Positions 20,576-30,128 of a stretch of 64,000 nucleotides of DNA are shown here, piece by piece. Origin of the DNA: Armatimonadota bacterium (GTDB lineage Bacteria; Armatimonadota; Zipacnadia; UBA1398; JAKPQA01); NCBI GenBank assembly GCA_029547025.1, contig JAKPQA010000145.1, forward strand, positions 1 through 64,000, read 5' to 3'. The position numbers and the translations under genes are program-made. A model generated the notes under the pieces. That model was not told the DNA's origin. It was given only the letters and a program-made list of their open reading frames with translations, and did not search any database. Numbering within the stretch: position 1 is the stretch's first letter; the number at the start of each line of letters is the position of its first letter.

Positions 20576-21322
20576 CTAGTCCTCACTCGCGGGTGACACG
20601 ATCGCATAGAACACAACGACCCCCAGCGCGCCCAGCCAGCACAGCAGCAGCATCGCCGAAGGGCTGATCGCCCCGCAGATCCCGAGTGCGGAAGCCGGAA
20701 CCACCAGGGCCGCCAGCGGCACGATGCCGTAGGCCGCCACGGGGCTGCCGGCGGCTCCCGCCAGCGGCAGATGCGCCCCGCACCGGAAACACTCCCGGAT
20801 CCTGGCGGCGTTCTCCGCCCGGCACGTCGCGCAGATCCAGTTCTCACCGGCAGAGGCCCGCTTGAGCTGTGTGGTGACCTCCAGGGCGCGCTGGACGGCC
20901 GGATCGCGGGGACCGAGGGCCATGGCCCGCTCGTACAAGCTGACCGCCTCGGCATAGCGACCCAGGTTGCGGAGCGCTTCGGCGGCGTACACGTAGGCGC
21001 CCCTGTTCCTGGCGTCGAATGCGATCGTTCGGCGCCATTCCGCCAGTTCGCGTTCCGCCACAGCCAACTCATCGCGCCGGCTCAGCATCCGGCGAGCGTA
21101 CGGCAAGCAGCCGATGGCCGCGATGATGACCACCCCGAGCGCATAGCCCGGCGCGGCCCCCCAGATGCTGTGGCATACACCACACAGGCCAAGCACAATG
21201 CCGCTGGCTGCGGCCGCCTCGGATCCGGTCAGGGCGCGATCGAGGTACATCCGCGGAACGTAGTAGAGCGCCAGTGCCACGCTCGGTGCCGTGACCAGAA
21301 GTGCCTCGGGGTGAAGCTCCAT
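20576..21322 (-). CDS. Membrane protein with TPR-like region and zinc ribbon
   Basis: ICATCRAENAARIRECFRCGAHLP four-Cys ribbon; hydrophobic N- and C-terminal segments. Confidence 0.6.
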   Translation of the reverse strand: MELHPEALLVTAPSVALALYYVPRMYLDRALTGSEAAAASGIVLGLCGVCHSIWGAAPGYALGVVIIAAIGCLPYARRMLSRRDELAVAERELAEWRRTIAFDARNRGAYVYAAEALRNLGRYAEAVSLYERAMALGPRDPAVQRALEVTTQLKRASAGENWICATCRAENAARIRECFRCGAHLPLAGAAGSPVAAYGIVPLAALVVPASALGICGAISPSAMLLLCWLGALGVVVFYAIVSPASED

Positions 21323-21344
21323 GGCGGGCCCGAGCGGACCTCCC

Positions 21345-22190
21345 TCACGAGGAGCCGGACTGTCGCACGGTGGCCCGAAGGTCCGGGATGGTGCACGAGC
21401 CCAGCACCGTGGTGGCTCCGTTCGCCCCGACACCGTAGGCCGTCAGCCTGATGGCGGCCCGCCACTGCGACGCGGCCAGCATACCGTAGTCCGTATAGTA
21501 CGTGCTCCGCATGTTGGCGTTCAGGGTCCCCACCAGGCGGATGCCCCCCTGCTCGATGGACAGGGGCACACGCAGCTTGTGGTCCACGGTGGCCGTCGGC
21601 CGGCCGTTGGCGTTGCCCACCTGGCGCAGGATCGACTCGCATGACACCAGTGGGGCGCCGCCTGACGGTGTGCGGACCTGGTACTCCAGACGCCACGACT
21701 GGCCCACAGACACGGGCTTCTCCGGAAACCGCACCACGCGGCTCAGGTCGTTCACCAGCGACAAGGGATCGAAGCCGGCGGCGCCACCCACGGCCGTGCT
21801 CGAGGGAGCCTGCCCCTCGAAGCCATAGACCCGGCCCAGCACATCTTGCTTGAACCGCATGGTGCGACCGGCCAGGTTCAGGGGCACGCTCTGGCCGTTG
21901 TAGGTCGCGTTGGCGGCCAGCACCTGCATCTCAACCAGGCGCGTGCCATCGGTGCCGGCCTGCAGGACCTTCTCGGACGCGCGCATGCCGGCAACCAGGT
22001 TCAGCGGGGTCTCCTGTGCCCCGGCTTGGGTCGCGACCTGCACCTTGCCCTCACCGGACATCTCCATGTCGTATGCGGTGCGCATGCCCGCCGGTGGTTG
22101 GTAGCGAAGAGAGACGGTCTGGGCGTATGCCGGAAGGGTCATGACACACGCCAGACAGAGCCCGAGGATGCCACGCGACTGGAATCGCAT
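21345..22190 (-). CDS. Secreted hypothetical protein
   Basis: Signal peptide MRFQSRGILGLCLACVMTLPAYAQ; intact 281 aa ORF. Confidence 0.6.
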   Translation of the reverse strand: MRFQSRGILGLCLACVMTLPAYAQTVSLRYQPPAGMRTAYDMEMSGEGKVQVATQAGAQETPLNLVAGMRASEKVLQAGTDGTRLVEMQVLAANATYNGQSVPLNLAGRTMRFKQDVLGRVYGFEGQAPSSTAVGGAAGFDPLSLVNDLSRVVRFPEKPVSVGQSWRLEYQVRTPSGGAPLVSCESILRQVGNANGRPTATVDHKLRVPLSIEQGGIRLVGTLNANMRSTYYTDYGMLAASQWRAAIRLTAYGVGANGATTVLGSCTIPDLRATVRQSGSS

Positions 22191-22245
22191 AGTGGATGCC
22201 TCCTCACACGGGGATCAGCACGCGCAACCCCTCGTACTCCCCAGC

Positions 22246-23208
22246 TTACCCCTCGATCCGGCAATCCACACCCAAAGAAGCAGCCGCGTCTCGCAGAGCC
22301 TGCATCGTCTCCGGCGTCGGTGCTTCGGTTCCTTTCAGCGGGTACTCCGACCCGAGGCTCGCGTGTTTGCTCTCACCGAGTCGGTGGTACGGCAGAAGCT
22401 CCATGGGCGCATAGGGAGCTCGCTCCCGCACGGCCTGGGCGATGGCGCGGATGGCCTCGGGCGAGCCATTGAACCCGGGAATCACTGGGACACGAGCCAC
22501 GAGCGGGACGCCTCGAGTCCCCAGCTTCGCCAGGTTGGCCAGAAGCCGATGGTTGCTGCTCCCGGTCCACTCGCGGTGGGCCTCGGCGTCGGCGTGTTTC
22601 ACATCGAACAGAAGCAGGTCGATGCGGTCCAGCATCGGCTCGATCACGGAGAACGGTGCCTCACCTGAAGTGTCGACGGCCACGTGGCGGCCACGGCGGC
22701 GGAACAGGGAGAGCAGAGCATCGAGGAACACGGGCTGGGCAAAGGGCTCGCCACCCGATATGGTTACGCCGCCGCCCGAGTTCTCATAGAAGGGCGCGTC
22801 GCGCTCGGCTTCCGCAACAACCTCACCCGCGGTGGCCTCTCGGCCACTCATCACCAGGGCCCGCGCATAGCACTCTCGGGTGCACGTTCCACAGTCCTGG
22901 CACCGGTCGCGCAGGATCTGACGGATTCCGTCACGGACGACGACGGCGCCCCGAGGGCAGTTCTCGATGCACCGATCGCACCCGATGCAGTTGCGGGGGA
23001 AGAACATCAGCTGCGGCTGCCCATGTACCGCCTCGGGGTTGTGGCACCACCGGCAGCGAAGGGGGCACCCCTTGAAAAAGACCGTGGTGCGGATACCCGG
23101 GCCGTCGTGGATCGCGAACCGCTTGATGTCGAAGATGATCCCCGTTACGGCTTCGAGGGCGTCCGGGGCGGTAAGGGTGCCGGGTGATCCGGCCGGATCC
23201 AGTCCCAA
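22246..23208 (-). CDS. Glycyl-radical enzyme activating protein (radical SAM, PflA-like, with ferredoxin-like inserts)
   Basis: FAIHDGPGIRTTVFFKGCPLRCRWCHNPE (CxxxCxxC), CIGCDRCIENCP, CQDCGTCTRECY, GGGVTISGGEP; TTG start overlapping the sigma-GGDEF stop is inferred. Confidence 0.88.
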   Translation of the reverse strand: MGLDPAGSPGTLTAPDALEAVTGIIFDIKRFAIHDGPGIRTTVFFKGCPLRCRWCHNPEAVHGQPQLMFFPRNCIGCDRCIENCPRGAVVVRDGIRQILRDRCQDCGTCTRECYARALVMSGREATAGEVVAEAERDAPFYENSGGGVTISGGEPFAQPVFLDALLSLFRRRGRHVAVDTSGEAPFSVIEPMLDRIDLLLFDVKHADAEAHREWTGSSNHRLLANLAKLGTRGVPLVARVPVIPGFNGSPEAIRAIAQAVRERAPYAPMELLPYHRLGESKHASLGSEYPLKGTEAPTPETMQALRDAAASLGVDCRIEG

Positions 23209-23209
23209 C

Positions 23210-24640
23210 TCATTCCAACTCCGCAGCACGAGTTGCGGCGAGTGCGCTCCGCAGGAGCGATGGCGTTCCCGTGGCGCGCAGTCCGCTGAAGAGCGCGTGA
23301 GCACGGACGTAGCCGTTGCCGCCTGCTTCTCGTGCCGCGTTCAGGGCGCGGCGCGAGGCCTCGATCAGGCCCGCGTCATCCAGGGCGTCCACCGGGTACA
23401 CTGCCACACCCGCTTTGATCGTCAGATACTTGCCCCGCGGTGATGTCGCACCGATTCGCTCCTGGGCCACACGCTTCACCAGACGATCGGCCAGCCGGGC
23501 CGCCGTGTCGCCGGTCTGGGGTAAGATGAGTCCGAAGGTGCCACCTTCCAGCCGAGCTACCACGTCGACGCGACGGATGTTCGTCCCGAGCAGCATGGCC
23601 ACCCGGCGCAGGGCCTCGTCGCCCGCCGCCGCCGTCGCCCGGCGGTTGTACTGGGCCAGACCGTCGATATCGATCAGCAGAGCGGCCAGCTCGTGTGAGT
23701 ATCGCTCGGCCCTCAGGAACTCCTCCCGAAGTCGCTCCTCGAAGTAGTGCAGCCCGCGGAGGCCGGTCAGGTCGTCGCGTGCGCCACGCTCCTCGATCAG
23801 CCGGAGCTGGGCCCGCCGGCGCTCGATCTCCGCGCGAAGGCGCAGCGAGGCCTCGCGCTGCTCCTCCCGTGCCAGCGAGCTCCGCAGCTTCCGCAGCGCC
23901 GCGCGGACCAGGTGGGACACGTAGTTGCACGATACTCCCAGTCTGCGGGCGATCTCCGTCTGACTGAAGTCGCGAAAGAAGAAGTACTCGATGACCTCGC
24001 GCTCGATGGACTTGAGCTTCGCCAGCGAGCTATCCAGAACGATGCGGTCCTCCACCGGCAGTTCCAGCGTCGAGTGCTGCAGGCTCCGGATCTTCTTGGT
24101 ATCCAGCCGGTGGGCACGCCCCGACTCCTCGTCCTCATCGGAGACATCCAGCGAACCCACCTGGAAGGTGTTGCGGGTCCGCAGCACTTCGAGCACCGCG
24201 TCCTCGCCGATGTTGACCTCCTTGCAGATCTCGGCCACCGACGGGTACCGCCCGTGCTCTTGGGTGAGCTGATCAATGGCGCGGCTGACCTTCTGGTTGA
24301 GCTCGTACAGCCAGCCGGGTTCACGGATGATGGACTTCCGGTCGCGCAGATAGTGCTTGATCTCACCGAGGATCAGATGCGTGGCATAGGTGATGAACTT
24401 GACCCCACGCTCGACATCATACATGTCCACGGCCTTGATGAGGCCAATGTAGCCCTCCTGCACCAGATCCTCGGTGGGCTCTGAGGTGTTGGGGATGCTC
24501 CGGGCCACACTCTCGACCAGGCCCGAGAACTGCGCGACGATGCGGTCGCGGATCTCCGGTGCGCGGGTCTTGGCGTACTCCCGAAACAGCCGGTCCAGTT
24601 CCTCAGGCGGTATCTGCCCGCCCGATCGGGTACGACCCAT
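23210..24640 (-). CDS. Sigma-70 family RNA polymerase sigma factor fused to a C-terminal degenerate GGDEF domain
   Basis: Region 2 LVQEGYIGLIKAVDMYDVERGVKFITYATHLILGEIKHYLRD; region 4 REVIEYFFFRDFSQTEIARRLGVSCNYVSHLVRAALRKLR; then DDLTGLRGLHYFEERL...LLIDIDG...RRVDVVARLEGGTFGLILP in the same frame. Confidence 0.92.
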   Translation of the reverse strand: MGRTRSGGQIPPEELDRLFREYAKTRAPEIRDRIVAQFSGLVESVARSIPNTSEPTEDLVQEGYIGLIKAVDMYDVERGVKFITYATHLILGEIKHYLRDRKSIIREPGWLYELNQKVSRAIDQLTQEHGRYPSVAEICKEVNIGEDAVLEVLRTRNTFQVGSLDVSDEDEESGRAHRLDTKKIRSLQHSTLELPVEDRIVLDSSLAKLKSIEREVIEYFFFRDFSQTEIARRLGVSCNYVSHLVRAALRKLRSSLAREEQREASLRLRAEIERRRAQLRLIEERGARDDLTGLRGLHYFEERLREEFLRAERYSHELAALLIDIDGLAQYNRRATAAAGDEALRRVAMLLGTNIRRVDVVARLEGGTFGLILPQTGDTAARLADRLVKRVAQERIGATSPRGKYLTIKAGVAVYPVDALDDAGLIEASRRALNAAREAGGNGYVRAHALFSGLRATGTPSLLRSALAATRAAELE

Positions 24641-24833
24641 CCTCTAGTCTCCCTCGTGCTCTTCGTCCCTCAGGCAGACCGGCACAGCGGCCGGACACAC
24701 GCGCGCACCCAGCCCCGGGCACGGCTCCCACAGCGTCCCGCCCCCGGTCTGGCGTGCTCGCACTGCCTCTTCCTCGCACGACCCACTTTCCGAGTCCGGT
24801 GCCCGTTCTCCTCCGGTCCCGGCCGCCCCGGTG

Positions 24834-26066
24834 CTACTTCTGCTGCTGCATCGTCTCGAGCACATCGTAGATGGGCTTGAGCACCGCCACAGCCACGAAA
24901 CCGACAAAGCCGCCGAGTCCCACGATCATGATCGGCTCAATCAGCGACGTGAGCCCCTTGATCATGGCGTCGACTTCCTCTTCGTAGAACACGGCGACCT
25001 TATTGAGCATCTCGTCCAGCCGACCGGTCTCCTCGCCCACCTGCACCATCTGGGTGGTCATCAGGGGGAAGATGCCGGACTGCGCAAGGGGCTCGCAGAT
25101 CCGCTCGCCCCCGTGGACCGCAGTGCGGGCTTGGCGGATTGCGTTGGCAATAACGGCATTCCCGGCCGTGGCCTCCACGATCTCGAGGCAGCGGAGAATC
25201 GACACCCCGCTCGCCAGCAGTGTCGCCAACGTGCGGCAGACACGGGCCACCGAGATCTTGAGAACAAGATCCCCCACGATCGGGATCTTGAGCTTGAACG
25301 AGTCCAGCTTCAGCCTCCCCGACTCGGTGCGTCCGACCATCTTCCAGGCCGTCACGACGCCAATGATGACCAGGATGGGGAACCACCAGTACTGGCGCGC
25401 GGTGGCCCCGCTGTTGAGCAGGACTGTGGTGAGTACAGGTAGTTTGTAGTCTTCGCCCACAAGACCGGCAAAGATCGTCTTGAACTGGGGGAGAACGAAG
25501 AACACGATGCCAATGGTCATGAGCAGCGCGAAGGCGAACACCACGCAGGGATACATCATGGCCGACTTGATCTTGGTGCGGATCTCCTGCTCGTTCTCCA
25601 GGTAGCCCGCGATGCGCTGCAGGATCACGTCCAGGATGCCGCCGATCTCAGCGGCCCGGATCATGTTCACATACAGGTCGTTGAACACCCGAGGGTGCTT
25701 CGCCAGTGCGTCGGCCAGACTCAAGCCCGACGCGATGTCCAGTTTGACCCCCTGAATGGTCTCTCGGAAGAAGGAGTTCTTGGTCTGCGCCGCCAGGATA
25801 TCCAGGCTCTTGAGGATCGTCATGCCGGCGTCGATCATGGTTGAGAACTGCCGCGTGAACACGACCAGTTCTTTGAGCTTGACTCCCTGAAAGCGGGCGT
25901 TGATGCTCGCCATCTTGCCGCCTTCGGAGGTGACGACGGCGATGTCGACTGGGTGGTAGCGCAGCTCGCGCATCCGCTGGATCACGGCATCGCGGCTGTC
26001 TGCCGTGATGGTTGACCTTACCGTATTGCCCGCCGCGTCGACGGCCTCATATCGGAATACCGGCAT
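24834..26066 (-). CDS. pilC: Type IV pilus inner-membrane protein PilC / GspF family
   Basis: FTRQFSTMIDAGMTILKSLDILAAQTKN, SGVSILRCLEIVEATAGN, MVQVGEETGRLDEMLNKVAVFYEEEVDAMIKGLTSLIEPIMIVGLG. Confidence 0.95.
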   Translation of the reverse strand: MPVFRYEAVDAAGNTVRSTITADSRDAVIQRMRELRYHPVDIAVVTSEGGKMASINARFQGVKLKELVVFTRQFSTMIDAGMTILKSLDILAAQTKNSFFRETIQGVKLDIASGLSLADALAKHPRVFNDLYVNMIRAAEIGGILDVILQRIAGYLENEQEIRTKIKSAMMYPCVVFAFALLMTIGIVFFVLPQFKTIFAGLVGEDYKLPVLTTVLLNSGATARQYWWFPILVIIGVVTAWKMVGRTESGRLKLDSFKLKIPIVGDLVLKISVARVCRTLATLLASGVSILRCLEIVEATAGNAVIANAIRQARTAVHGGERICEPLAQSGIFPLMTTQMVQVGEETGRLDEMLNKVAVFYEEEVDAMIKGLTSLIEPIMIVGLGGFVGFVAVAVLKPIYDVLETMQQQK

Positions 26067-26140
26067 CCCGATCTCCCCTTCCCGGAGTGAAGGGCACTGG
26101 CAGGAGCCTCGACAGCCCCGTACGGCAGGGCCGGTCCTCG

Positions 26141-27238
26141 CTAGTGCCGGCCACCGAACGAACCCGAGCAGAGACGATTAAAGTTATCCTTATCCAGGCA
26201 CTTCAGTTCGGCTTCTTCCCGTGTCACGCGGCCCGAGAGCACTAGCTCGGCCAGGGCCGCATCCATCGTTATCATGCCAAGCTCCTTGCCCGTTTCGATG
26301 GCCGACTGAATGTGAAACGACTTCCCCTCGCGGATGAGGTTGCGGATGCCGGAGGTGGCGACCATGAACTCGATGGCGCAGGTTCGCCCCGTCCCGCCCG
26401 CCAGAGGCACCAACTGCTGACTCACCACACCCTGGATCGCCCCCGCGAGCTGGACCCGAACCTGCTCCTGCTGATCGGGCGGGAACACGTCGATGATGCG
26501 GTCGACCGTCGCCGGAGCGCTGTTCGTGTGCAGGGTTGAGAACACGAGATGGCCGGTTTCGGCCACGGTCAGGGTGGCTTCGATGGTCTCCATGTCGCGC
26601 ATCTCGCCGATGAGGACCACATCCGGGTCCTCTCGCAACACGGCGCGGAGTGCCGCGGGATAGCTCAGCGTGTCCTTGCCCAGTTCCCTCTGGTTGATCA
26701 TGCTTTTGTTGTGCTTGTGAATAAACTCGATCGGGTTCTCGACCGTCATCACATGCACGTTCCGGACCTGGTTCACGTGGTTGATCATGGTGGCCAGCGT
26801 GGTCGACTTGCCACTGCCCGTGGGTCCCGTGACCAACACCAGACCACGCGGGAGCTCCGTGAAGGCCTTCAGGACGTCGATGCCGGGAAGGTTCATCTCC
26901 TCCATGGTCGGGATGCGATCCGAAATGGCCCGGATGGCGGCGCCGACCGAGCCCCGTTGGCGGTACACGTTGAAGCGGAAGCGGCTCAGGCCCTTGACGC
27001 CGTAGCTGAAATCCAGCTCGCGGGTCTCCTCGAACTCCTCAATCTCGCGATCGGTGAGCACATCGTAGACCAGCCGTTGTGTGTCGTAGTCAGTGCATCG
27101 TTCATACTGAGTGGGTTCCAGCTCGCCGTCGATGCGGAGCATGGGGGGCAAACCCACCGTGAGGTGAAGGTCGGAGGCTTTGCGCTCGACGGTCAGTGTG
27201 AGAAGCTCGTCAATGTGAACGTCTCGAATGCTTTGCAC
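26141..27238 (-). CDS. pilT: Type IV pilus retraction ATPase PilT
   Basis: ASDLHLTVGLPPMLRIDGEL, VTGPTGSGKSTTLATMINHVN, AALRAVLREDPDVVLIGEMRD, LAELVLSGRVTREEAE. Confidence 0.95.
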   Translation of the reverse strand: MQSIRDVHIDELLTLTVERKASDLHLTVGLPPMLRIDGELEPTQYERCTDYDTQRLVYDVLTDREIEEFEETRELDFSYGVKGLSRFRFNVYRQRGSVGAAIRAISDRIPTMEEMNLPGIDVLKAFTELPRGLVLVTGPTGSGKSTTLATMINHVNQVRNVHVMTVENPIEFIHKHNKSMINQRELGKDTLSYPAALRAVLREDPDVVLIGEMRDMETIEATLTVAETGHLVFSTLHTNSAPATVDRIIDVFPPDQQEQVRVQLAGAIQGVVSQQLVPLAGGTGRTCAIEFMVATSGIRNLIREGKSFHIQSAIETGKELGMITMDAALAELVLSGRVTREEAELKCLDKDNFNRLCSGSFGGRH

Positions 27239-27259
27239 CGCTGACCCTCCACGGCGGCC

Positions 27260-28177
27260 CTAAGGCGCGCTGGCGTTGCGGAACAGGGATTCCTGCTCGA
27301 GGGCAGCCCGCCCCGCCTCTTCCATCAGTAGCAGGAGCCGGGGCATGTCCAGGCCCAAGGCCAGCACCGCGCGCTGGTCCGTGTATGGTAGCTGCGTCAG
27401 GCCCTCGGCCGGCACGTAGCGCGGCCCCTCCTCGGTCACTTCGAGACACAGGCCGTAGGCCATGCCGTTGGCCACGTGGCAGAGCAGAGCCGCCGCCCGA
27501 GCCTCCTCCGGCGCGTCCATCGGGCTGTGGTGGAAGCGGATGGGGATAGTGAGCGCGTCGGGTATACCCCAGTTCTCGCACAGGGCCCCCGCCAGCTCCG
27601 CGTGGTTGAACCCGAGCACCTTCGCCTCGGCGTCCATGATGGGGCAGCCGGTCTCCTCATAGAGGCGGATGACCTCGGCGAACTGATCCCGGGCGTATCG
27701 TTCGAGAATCGTCTCCCCGATGTCGTGCAACAGGCCGATCATGAAGGCCTGCTCCGGAGGGCCGTCGTGCCTGGACTCGGCGAGACGGCGGGAGCAGGTG
27801 GCGCACAGCATCGAGTGGCGCCAGAGACGTGCCCGGAACAGGTCAGTCTCCTCGGCCCGCCTGGCGCCAAACAGGTCGAACGTCGCCAGTCCCACCACGA
27901 TGGAGCTCACCTTGCGAAAGCCCAGGAATACGATGGCATCGCGGAGCGAAGCGACGGACCGGGGCAGGCCGAAGAACGCGGAGTTGGCCATGCGAAGGAT
28001 CTTCATTGCCAGCGTCTGCTCGCTGAGGATCACGCGCTCCAGGTCGGTAGCGCTGGCCGACGGCGACTCGAGCATCTCCAGGACTCTCATGGCGATCTGC
28101 GGCAGTGGCGGCACGTCGTCGACGTGCTGCACAAACAGCTCGAGCCGCCGCTTCACAAGCGCATCGGTCGTCTCCAT
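27260..28177 (-). CDS. HDOD domain-containing signalling protein
   Basis: DDVPPLPQIAMRVLEML, ILRMANSAFFGLPRSVASLRDAIVFLGFRKVSSIVV, FMIGLLHDIGETIL; ATG start at 28177. Confidence 0.88.
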   Translation of the reverse strand: METTDALVKRRLELFVQHVDDVPPLPQIAMRVLEMLESPSASATDLERVILSEQTLAMKILRMANSAFFGLPRSVASLRDAIVFLGFRKVSSIVVGLATFDLFGARRAEETDLFRARLWRHSMLCATCSRRLAESRHDGPPEQAFMIGLLHDIGETILERYARDQFAEVIRLYEETGCPIMDAEAKVLGFNHAELAGALCENWGIPDALTIPIRFHHSPMDAPEEARAAALLCHVANGMAYGLCLEVTEEGPRYVPAEGLTQLPYTDQRAVLALGLDMPRLLLLMEEAGRAALEQESLFRNASAP

Positions 28178-28209
28178 TCCACTCCTGTCTAGCCAGCGAG
28201 AACGGTGGG

Positions 28210-29925
28210 CTACGTCGAGCAGACCCGGAGCATCTCTTCGGGTGTGGTGATGCCCTGGGCTACCTTGAGCATCGCGTCCTCGGCCAGGGTCCTCATCCCC
28301 TGCTCGCGCGCGATCTCGGCGATCACATGCGACGGCTCCTCCTTGAGGATTGCCTCCCGGATTTCGTCGGTGATCACCATGAACTCGTAGCACCCGGTTC
28401 GCCCGCGGTAGCCCCGCTGGCGGCACGCTTCACAGCCTCGGCCCCTCATGAAACGAGCGTTTCGCATCTGGTCTTTGGGGAACCGGATGCGGCGCAGGCT
28501 CTTCTCCGGAGGCTGGTAGGGTTCGGCACACTTGCTGCACACGGTCCGCAGCAGGCGTTGAGCCAGGACGCCCTGCACCGCCGAGGCGATGAGGAAGGGT
28601 TCAATTTGCATTTCACCCAGGCGAGCCACGGCTCCTGGAGCGTCGTTGGTATGGAGTGTGGAGAATACCAAGTGGCCCGTGAGGGCGGCTTCGGTGGCGA
28701 TGACGGCGGTCTCCCTGTCACGGATCTCGCCAACCATGATGATGTCGGGGTCCTGGCGCAACATGGACCGCAGAACGCTGGCAAAGGTCAGTCCGGCTTT
28801 CACATTGACGTGGGCCTGCGTGAGTCCGGGGAGCTGGTACTCGACCGGGTCCTCGACGGTGATGATGCACTCCTGGCCCGTGTTCTTCCGGCTCAGCACG
28901 GAGTACAGGGTCGTGGACTTGCCGCTGCCGGTCGGTCCCGTAACCAGGATGATGCCCCAGGAGCGACTGATCACCTCGGAGAAGCGTTCCATCGTATCGG
29001 GGGCAAACCCGAGTTTCTCGAGCCCCAGGCTGATGCCGCTCTTGTCGAGAACACGCAGGACCATCTTCTCGCCATTGACGCCCGGCAGTGAGCTGACGCG
29101 GAAGTCGTACTCGCGCCCCTCGAAAGCCAGCGCGATCCGGCCATCCTGGGGGATGCGCCTCTCGGCAATGTCCATCTCGGCCATGATCTTGATACGCGAG
29201 ATGAGCGGCGACTGCACTTGTTTGGGAATCGGTATGGGAGCGTCAGCGAGGATGCCATCCACGCGGTATCGGACGCGGACGCGGTCTTCCTCCGGCTGGA
29301 CGTGGATGTCGCTGGCGCCTTCGCGAAGCCCTTCGGCGATGATCGTGTTCACGAGCTTGATGATCGGTGCATCCTCGGCCAGGTGCAGGGCCACCGTCGG
29401 ATCGGGTTCATCCTCGGTTGTCTTGGCCTCGATGGCCCCCTCGCCGGGCCCGAAGGAGCTCAGGACGTCGGAGATCTTGGCCCGGAGGGCATCTTCGGCG
29501 GAGCCGACTCGCTTGAGTGTGCGATCGATGTCCTCCTCGCAGGCGATGGCCGACACGACGTTGTAGCCCGTGATCAGCTTGAGCTCGTCGATCCACAGCA
29601 CATTGGTGGGGTTGGCCATGGCGACGGTGAGCCGCCGTCCTTCGAGCCGAATGGGCACTGCCTTGTACTGGCGCATCATGTGGGGCGGGATGATATGAAG
29701 CAGTTCGTCGAGGACGTCGATCTCCTCGAGGTCGACGAAGGGGATCCCCCACTGCTGGCCCTGGCACTTGACGCGGTCCTTCTCGGTGATGACGCCCATG
29801 TTGACGAGAACCTGGCCGACCGGCTCCCCGGTCTCCTTGCAGGTGGCGAGCGCCTGTTCCACGGCCTCGCGCGTGGCGGCCGTGTTCTCCAGGAAGATGT
29901 CAACTATGGAGTGAGAATGTAGCAA
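28210..29925 (-). CDS. pilB: Type IV pilus assembly ATPase PilB (GspE family) with N-terminal MshEN-like domain
   Basis: VTGPTGSGKSTTLYSVLSRKN, SMLRQDPDIIMVGEIRDRETA, CSKCAEPYQPP...CEACRQRGYRGRTGCYE zinc motif. Confidence 0.95.
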   Translation of the reverse strand: MLHSHSIVDIFLENTAATREAVEQALATCKETGEPVGQVLVNMGVITEKDRVKCQGQQWGIPFVDLEEIDVLDELLHIIPPHMMRQYKAVPIRLEGRRLTVAMANPTNVLWIDELKLITGYNVVSAIACEEDIDRTLKRVGSAEDALRAKISDVLSSFGPGEGAIEAKTTEDEPDPTVALHLAEDAPIIKLVNTIIAEGLREGASDIHVQPEEDRVRVRYRVDGILADAPIPIPKQVQSPLISRIKIMAEMDIAERRIPQDGRIALAFEGREYDFRVSSLPGVNGEKMVLRVLDKSGISLGLEKLGFAPDTMERFSEVISRSWGIILVTGPTGSGKSTTLYSVLSRKNTGQECIITVEDPVEYQLPGLTQAHVNVKAGLTFASVLRSMLRQDPDIIMVGEIRDRETAVIATEAALTGHLVFSTLHTNDAPGAVARLGEMQIEPFLIASAVQGVLAQRLLRTVCSKCAEPYQPPEKSLRRIRFPKDQMRNARFMRGRGCEACRQRGYRGRTGCYEFMVITDEIREAILKEEPSHVIAEIAREQGMRTLAEDAMLKVAQGITTPEEMLRVCST

Positions 29926-30012
29926 ATGCCTGGTCCCCGCCCACGCGTCATGCGCCGCCCACCGGGCGGGCGCGCTCCATCTGGTAGTCTACCACGGCCG
30001 CACGGGCACGAA

Positions 30013-30045
30013 CCGCCCGGACGCCGATTCCTGGGCGCCGGGCGG
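30013..30045 (-). terminator. GC-rich hairpin in the pilQ-pilB intergenic gap
   Basis: CCGCCCGG-A-CGCC-loop-GGCG-CCGGGCGG nearly perfect stem; no clear U-tract, so could be an attenuator or mRNA-processing element. Confidence 0.35.
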
Positions 30046-30128
30046 TGATGCTGGCAACGCGCTGGCTGGCTTCGCCGACCGGTGCATCCGCAGCGCGTTG
30101 CCTGTTTCGCGGTCGGTTAGCCGCGGGT

